Below, one piece after another: positions 59,846 through 64,000 of a DNA stretch of 64,000 bases. A program made the translations under genes and the position numbers. The notes beneath the pieces were generated by a model. It searched no databases, was not told where the DNA came from, and saw nothing but the letters and a program-made list of their open reading frames with translations. Each line of letters opens with the position of its first letter. Position 1 is the first letter of the stretch. Source of the stretch: Acidimangrovimonas pyrenivorans (GTDB taxonomy: Bacteria > Pseudomonadota > Alphaproteobacteria > Rhodobacterales > Rhodobacteraceae); NCBI RefSeq assembly GCF_042643245.1, contig NZ_JBHRSK010000001.1, positions 122,462 to 186,461 of the forward strand. Direction: 5' to 3'.

Positions 59846-60460
59846 ATGAAGCTCTTGCTGGCTGACGACCATGCCTTGATTCGTGACACTCTGCTCGCCT
59901 ATTTCGAGCGCGAACCCGGCATCACGGTGGCGACCGCGGAGGATCTTGATGCCGCACTCGACTGCGTGGCCCGGGAAGGCCCCTTCGAGGTCATCCTGCT
60001 CGACTACGCGATGCCGGGCATGAGCGGGCTCGAAGGGCTCAAGCGGATGCAGGCGGCGGCGCCCGAGGCGGCGGTCGCGATCATGTCGGGCACCGCTGCG
60101 CGCCGGATCGCCGACGAGGCGCTGGAAATGGGGGCGGCCGGCTTCGTGCCCAAGACGATCGGCGCGCGCTCGCTGATCCACGCGGTGCGCTTCATGGCGG
60201 CGGGCGAGGTCTTCGCCCCGATCCAGTTGCTCAACGACGCCCAGTTCGGCATGCCCGACTCCCTGGCCGAGAAACTCACCGAGCGCGAGCGCGAGGTGCT
60301 GGTCGGCCTCTGCCGCGGCCTCGCCAACAAGGAGATCGCGCGCGATCTCGGCCTGCAGGAAGTGACGATCAAGCTGCACGTCAAGAACCTGTGCCGCAAG
60401 CTCGACGCCCGCAACCGCACCCAGGCCGCCCTGCTCGCCCGCGACGCCGGCATGTGTTGA
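59846..60460 (+). CDS. LuxR/NarL-family response regulator
   Basis: A 204-residue regulator. The receiver has LLADDHALIRD, phospho-acceptor Asp53 in VILLDYAMPGMSG and Lys in GFVPKTIGA. The C-terminal HTH (about 145-190) has LTEREREVLVGLCRGLANKE and TIKLHVKNLCRKL. It starts with GGGAG upstream and diverges from the molybdopterin-fold protein/hybrid kinase pair, which makes it the likely output of that kinase's HPt domain. Confidence 0.92.
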   Translation: MKLLLADDHALIRDTLLAYFEREPGITVATAEDLDAALDCVAREGPFEVILLDYAMPGMSGLEGLKRMQAAAPEAAVAIMSGTAARRIADEALEMGAAGFVPKTIGARSLIHAVRFMAAGEVFAPIQLLNDAQFGMPDSLAEKLTEREREVLVGLCRGLANKEIARDLGLQEVTIKLHVKNLCRKLDARNRTQAALLARDAGMC

Positions 60461-60495
60461 ACCGACACGGCCGCAGCCCCCCGCGCCGCGCCTTC

Positions 60496-60556
60496 CCATT
60501 TCTTCTTTGCTAAAATACTCTCGGGGAGCGCGAGGGGCAGACAGCCCCTCGCCCTT
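60496..60556 (+). repeat. Dispersed hairpin cassette, copy I (type 2), with a 22-bp direct repeat
   Basis: The core TTTCTTCTTTGCTAAAATAC is followed by TCTCGGGG and a stem (GAGGGGC-AGACA-GCCCCTC). The stretch GGGGCAGACAGCCCCTCGCC (plus two bases) at 60534-60555 recurs exactly at 60589-60610. It fills the convergent gap between the LuxR and GntR genes. Confidence 0.7.
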
Positions 60557-60620
60557 TCCTTGCGCCATTATCCAAGGCCAATGGCGGCGGGGCAGACAGC
60601 CCCTCGCCCTGCGCCCCGTC

Positions 60621-61271
60621 CTATCCCAGCAGGTGCCGCAACCCCTGGGTCACGTCGGCCCGCACCGCCAGCCGCAGCCCGGGCTCGTCGCCCGCCTTCA
60701 GCGCCGCGATGATCATCCGGTGATGCGGCGGCGGCTCGTTGCGGCGCAGCCGGCCGTAGAGCGCCCGCATCGTCGGCCCGAGCTGCAGCCAGACGGTCTC
60801 GGCGATGGCCAGCATCGCCGGCGCCTGGGCGCGCAGGTAGAGGGTGCGGTGAAATTCCAGGTTGGTCCGGATGTAAGCCACCGCATCCTGCTTGGCGACG
60901 GCCTCGGCATTGGCGGTGTTGATCGTCTGTAGCCGCTCGATCAGCGCGAAATGGGCCCGCGGCAGCGCCCGCGACGCCAGCTCGGGCTCGAGCAGCGCCC
61001 GAATCGCCGCCATCTCCTCGAGCCGCTCGTTCGACAACTCGGGCGTCGCCACCCGGCCCGAGGCCGACATGCTCAGCGCCCCCTCGGCGACCAGCCGGCG
61101 CACCGCCTCTCGCGCCGGGGTCATCGAGACGCCGAAGCTCTTGGCCACGCCGCGCAGGGTCAGGGGCTGGCCCGGCGCCAGCTCGCCATGCATGACCTGG
61201 GTGCGCAAGGCACGGTAAAGCCGGTCATGCGCGGCGGAGACGGAGTCGGTGGGGCGGTTCTGAAGCAGCAT
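60621..61271 (-). CDS. GntR family (FadR/FCD-type) transcriptional regulator
   Basis: A 216-residue regulator. The winged HTH (about 14-75) has LYRALRTQVMHGELAPGQPL and VSMTPAREAVRRLVAEGAL; the C-terminal FCD-type helical domain (about 85-215) has ALLEPELASRAL and LEFHRTLYLRAQAP. FCD domains bind a metal and a small carboxylate. The start at 61271 follows from homology. It lies just downstream of the YgjP-like gene on the same strand; targets are unknown. Confidence 0.9.
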   Translation of the reverse strand: MLLQNRPTDSVSAAHDRLYRALRTQVMHGELAPGQPLTLRGVAKSFGVSMTPAREAVRRLVAEGALSMSASGRVATPELSNERLEEMAAIRALLEPELASRALPRAHFALIERLQTINTANAEAVAKQDAVAYIRTNLEFHRTLYLRAQAPAMLAIAETVWLQLGPTMRALYGRLRRNEPPPHHRMIIAALKAGDEPGLRLAVRADVTQGLRHLLG

Positions 61272-61317
61272 GGAGCGTATGTGATCACAGCGGGGCGCGC
61301 GGTCAATCCCCGAACGC

Positions 61318-62004
61318 TCAATCGCCGAACCGGATGGCGTGCAATTCGTGGCCGCGGTGCCGCAGCCAGGCCCGCTGCGCGGCATGATCGGGGAACAGCC
61401 GCGCGACCACGGCCCAGAAGGCCGGCGAGTGATTCATCTCGACCAGATGCGCCACCTCGTGCGCGGCGACGTAGTCCAGCACTTCCGGCGGCGCCATCAC
61501 CAGCCGCCACGAGAACATCAGCTTGCCCTCGACGGTGCAGGAGCCCCAGCGCGAGCGGGTGTCGCGCAGCACCAGCCGGCTGTAACCGCGCCCCAGCGCC
61601 GCGGCATGGCGGTCGCAGGCCCGGCTCAGCCGGTCGCGCGCCAGGGTCTTGAGGAAACCGGCGACGCGGGCCCCGGCCCGCTCGGGATCGCCCGGCACTT
61701 CCAGCAGGACGCCGGCCAGCCGCGGCGCCCGGCCGCGCCCCGGTGCTAGCACCACCTCGCGCCCCTCGACCGGCAGCCGGGCCCCGATCTCGACCGGCCT
61801 TCCCTGCGGCATCTGCTCGAGCGCGGTGCGGATCCAGTTCTCCCGGTCACGGGCGAAGGCCAGCGCATCGGCCTCGCGCGCCCAGCTGGGCAGCGACAGC
61901 GTCACCCTTCCGTCCAGCCGCGACACCCGCAGCGAGAATCGCCGCGCCCGCGCCGAGCGGCGCAGGGTGATGGGAACCGGGGGATCGCCGGGAAGGACGG
62001 TCAT
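61318..62004 (-). CDS. YgjP-like (DUF45/M48) metallopeptidase
   Basis: A 228-residue protein with the YgjP/DUF45 hallmarks: the N-terminal RSARARRFSLRVSR, the RDTRSRWGSCTVEGKLMFSW segment, and the zinc motif AAHEVAHLVEMNHSPAFWAVV (HExxH followed by a downstream His). Soluble, no signal peptide. Physiological substrates are unknown. The start at 62004 begins MTVLPGDPPVPITLRR. It is divergent from the TIGR02300 gene. Confidence 0.9.
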   Translation of the reverse strand: MTVLPGDPPVPITLRRSARARRFSLRVSRLDGRVTLSLPSWAREADALAFARDRENWIRTALEQMPQGRPVEIGARLPVEGREVVLAPGRGRAPRLAGVLLEVPGDPERAGARVAGFLKTLARDRLSRACDRHAAALGRGYSRLVLRDTRSRWGSCTVEGKLMFSWRLVMAPPEVLDYVAAHEVAHLVEMNHSPAFWAVVARLFPDHAAQRAWLRHRGHELHAIRFGD

Positions 62005-62201
62005 GCTGCTCTCCGCCGCGCCGGGTTCTTCTGCCCGACGCCTGCAGACAGCATAGCGGCGGCAGCGCCGCGCGAAAGGTTGAAACCGCGCAAAACCGGT
62101 TCTGCGGCCGAATCCCTTTGACAGCCTGTCCCGCATGTGGCAGTTGGCTGCGACTCACGACAGCCCTGAAATGCAGGGGCCCGAATTGCAGGGGAATGTC
62201 C

Positions 62202-62540
62202 ATGCCCAAGGAAGAATGGGGTGTGAAGCGGCTCTGCCCGACGACTGGCAAACGCTTCTACGACCTGAACAAGACTCCGATCGTCAGCCCCTATACCGGC
62301 GAGGTGATCGAGATCGAGAACGGCGGCAGCAGCCGCAAGCCCGCCAGCATCTCTGGCGCCCGGCCCGAGACCGCGAAAGACGACGAGGCGCTGGTCGACG
62401 ATCTGGATACCGACGAGGAACTGCTCGAGGATGACGCGGCCGACGATTCGGTCGACGACGATCTGCTCGAGGATGACGATGACGATACCGTTTCGCTCGA
62501 CGATCTGGCGGATGTCAGCGACGACGACGACGAAAGCTGA
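62202..62540 (+). CDS. TIGR02300 family protein with acidic C-terminal tail
   Basis: A 112-residue protein. The N-terminus MPKEEWGVKRLCPTTGKRFY, then DLNKTPIVSPYTGEV, matches the TIGR02300 (FYDLN acid) family. The usual zinc-ribbon cysteines are mostly gone: only one Cys remains. The last ~55 residues are almost wholly Asp/Glu with Leu and Val. The acidic tail is typical of the family. GGGG lies upstream of the ATG. Confidence 0.88.
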   Translation: MPKEEWGVKRLCPTTGKRFYDLNKTPIVSPYTGEVIEIENGGSSRKPASISGARPETAKDDEALVDDLDTDEELLEDDAADDSVDDDLLEDDDDDTVSLDDLADVSDDDDES

Positions 62541-62571
62541 AAAAGAGTGGCGAAGGGCGGGGATTTTTCGC

Positions 62572-62600
62572 TTGCAGAGCGCCCCGCGCTTCACTAAATA
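62572..62600 (+). promoter_or_regulatory. Sigma-70-type promoter of tRNA-Ala
   Basis: TTGCAG (62572-62577) and TAAATA (62595-62600) with exactly 17 bp between them. The start would be near 62607, about 27 bases before the tRNA. Confidence 0.7.
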
Positions 62601-62633
62601 GCCCGAGCGATCCGGAAGGATCGCACCTCCGGT

Positions 62634-62709
<76 letters not shown>

Positions 62710-62747
62710 AATAACTACAGAACAGCATGATAGCTTGACGCTGGAGC

Positions 62748-62770
62748 GGTGTGACACAGAGGTGTGACAC
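62748..62770 (+). repeat. Tandem 10-bp direct repeat before the integrase gene
   Basis: GGTGTGACAC occurs twice with a 3-nt gap (62748-62757 and 62761-62770), ending three bases before the integrase ATG. The pair is partly self-complementary. It may be an arm-type or regulatory site of the integrase. Confidence 0.6.
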
Positions 62771-62773
62771 CAA

Positions 62774-64000
62774 ATGAGGCTACCGGCGTATCTCAGCATC
62801 TCGCGGCACGGCATCTTCTACTTCCGCTGGCCGCTTCCCAATCCCCCTTCACGATGTAAGCGCAGAACAGTGCGCATTTCCCTTGGGACAAGGTGCCCCA
62901 AGGAGGCTGGCGTGCTAGCCAGGTATCTTGCATTCTGCGCGTCGAGCATTGAGCAGAGAATACAAGTTGCGAAAATGGACTATTCAGTCATCCGGGCCAA
63001 ACTCCATGAGCACCTTCGGGCAAGACTTGAGAACGCAAAGGCGTGGCGTGAGCGTAATGGCCCTCTGTCAGCCGAGAATAGGGCAGGCATCAAGGAAAGC
63101 CTCTCCCTACTTGAAGCGGGCAACAGTGAATACTGGCACCTTCTGGGCTCGGATCATGCGCGAGACGAACTGGACAAGTTCTTTGAGGCAACGGGGCTGC
63201 CTCGGGACGAATGCCGGGACCAAACGCCGGTAATCCTAGATGAGATCAGAAAGGGCCAAGTTGGCTACTGGAAGGCGCTGCTGGCGCATTCCGAGGCTCT
63301 GGACGGCTACGACTTCACAGAGCCGCGGAGCGACCCTCTGAGCGCGCCCGGGGTGCCTGTGGCCCCCACACACTACGAGCCAGCGCCCGCGCCCTCTGCA
63401 GTTCTCTCCGGGCCTCTGCTTTCCGATCTCTTCGCGCAGCGTAGAGCCGAGGCGGAACGGGCCGGCGATTGGTCTCCCAAGGCGCTGGATGACTACCAGA
63501 AGTGGACCGACCTATTCATCGAGCTACAAGGCGACCGCCCGATACTCGACTACAAGAAGTCCGACGCACGCACGTTCAAGGCTGTCCTACAGTCGATGCC
63601 AAGCAACCTGCGCAAGTATCCTGAGACCCGGGGGCTACCAGCGAAAAAAGCCATCGAGGCGGCCATCGCACGGGGACGCCCCAGCCTATCCAACAGCACC
63701 GTCAACAAGGCACTCAGTCGATTGCAGGCGACCTGGGCTTGGGCGGCGAAGCAACTAGACGAAGATGTTACGGACATCTTCGGGCCGATGAAGTTGGCAA
63801 ACGCGAGCAGCGCGAGAAGCGAGGCCGACCCGTTCAGCAAGACCCAACTTCAAATCATCTTCAACAGTCCGATCTTCACGGGCTGCAAGTCCAAGCGGTT
63901 TAGAACCGAACCCGGGCCTGCCGATATGAGCGCAACAAGCTGGTACTGGCTTCCGCTGCTCGTGACCTGCCACGGGATTTTTCCTCCACCGTCGATTAGA
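62774..64000 (+). CDS. Tyrosine-type site-specific integrase, incomplete at window end
   Basis: Open from the ATG at 62774 to the window edge (409 codons). The start (YLSISRHGIFYFRWPLP) fits the DUF6538 arm-binding domain of phage/island integrases, and a central SAM-like core-binding domain is visible (DYQKWTDLFIELQGDRPI, NSTVNKALSRLQATWAWAAK). The catalytic domain begins SWYWLPLLVTCHG, but the expected TGxRxxEI arginine box is not seen before the edge. Base and codon use (CTA, ATA, AGA) differ sharply from the rest. Position after tRNA-Ala marks an island. Confidence 0.82.
   Translation, partial: MRLPAYLSISRHGIFYFRWPLPNPPSRCKRRTVRISLGTRCPKEAGVLARYLAFCASSIEQRIQVAKMDYSVIRAKLHEHLRARLENAKAWRERNGPLSAENRAGIKESLSLLEAGNSEYWHLLGSDHARDELDKFFEATGLPRDECRDQTPVILDEIRKGQVGYWKALLAHSEALDGYDFTEPRSDPLSAPGVPVAPTHYEPAPAPSAVLSGPLLSDLFAQRRAEAERAGDWSPKALDDYQKWTDLFIELQGDRPILDYKKSDARTFKAVLQSMPSNLRKYPETRGLPAKKAIEAAIARGRPSLSNSTVNKALSRLQATWAWAAKQLDEDVTDIFGPMKLANASSARSEADPFSKTQLQIIFNSPIFTGCKSKRFRTEPGPADMSATSWYWLPLLVTCHGIFPPPSIR

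Noticed and set aside
62370..62537. GAC/GAT-rich tract as a microsatellite or CRISPR-like repeat
   Set aside because: It is the coding sequence of the acidic tail of the TIGR02300 protein; no regular repeat-spacer structure exists here or elsewhere in the window.

Overview
The window is a GC-rich chromosomal segment (around 70% G+C by eye) of an alphaproteobacterium, most likely order Rhodobacterales (Rhodobacteraceae/Paracoccaceae). The pointers are small lineage-typical families found together: two DUF6455 proteins, DUF1467 beside methylmalonyl-CoA epimerase, a 45-residue aa3-oxidase subunit IV, DUF6173, a DUF3035 lipoprotein, a TIGR02300 protein with a long acidic tail, type C-minus ribosomal protein L36, and short GC-rich repeat cassettes at gene ends. 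Most of it is core genome: dense, mostly in short operons, with ATGA overlaps and Shine-Dalgarno sequences. Only the last ~1.3 kb, after a tRNA-Ala gene, looks acquired.

Layout. 1-13 kb: end of rimO, DUF4336, an IMPACT-family protein, tandem DUF6455 genes, membrane proteins (DUF2254, DUF883, holin-like, EamA), a nitroreductase, an EI24 protein, mce-DUF1467, a Sua5-type tRNA threonylcarbamoylation enzyme, and an acyl-CoA dehydrogenase followed by an MBL hydrolase and DUF6173. 13-23 kb: cytochrome oxidase subunit IV, a lipoprotein, azlCD, a GNAT enzyme, lhgO, tRNA-Arg, lolA, a lytic transglycosylase, an AEC carrier, hspQ, a gamma-glutamyltransferase and an orphan STAS protein. 23-33 kb: thiolase, two LysE exporters, a double GFA-domain protein, three tandem peptide deformylase paralogues followed by fmt, an alpha/beta hydrolase, a MalY/PatB-type enzyme, N-formylglutamate amidohydrolase, tRNA-Val and rpmJ.

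33-47 kb: a secreted caspase-fold/peptidoglycan-binding protein, then an eight-gene minus-strand cluster: acyl-CoA synthetase, livG, livH, a small membrane protein, livM, substrate-binding protein, livF and a phenylacetate-CoA ligase-like enzyme. This reads as ABC import of a carboxylic acid coupled to CoA activation. A PAS-containing hybrid kinase and an OmpR-type regulator are divergent from it. 47-57 kb: SdhAF4-like protein, rsmB, heparinase-like protein, purH, lspA, a DUF3035 lipoprotein and an M16 peptidase pair. 56-61 kb: a putative sensory locus made of a periplasmic molybdopterin-fold protein without a Mo-ligating cysteine, a large hybrid kinase ending in an HPt domain, and a divergent LuxR-type regulator. 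61-64 kb: GntR regulator, YgjP-like metallopeptidase, TIGR02300 protein, tRNA-Ala and the start of a tRNA-linked tyrosine integrase that runs off the window.

The observations most worth following are the molybdopterin-fold/hybrid kinase/LuxR module, the deformylase paralogue that has lost its catalytic residues, a perfect 14-bp hairpin abutting the livM start codon, the dispersed multi-hairpin cassettes, and the integrase whose reading frame departs from the family where the catalytic arginine should be.
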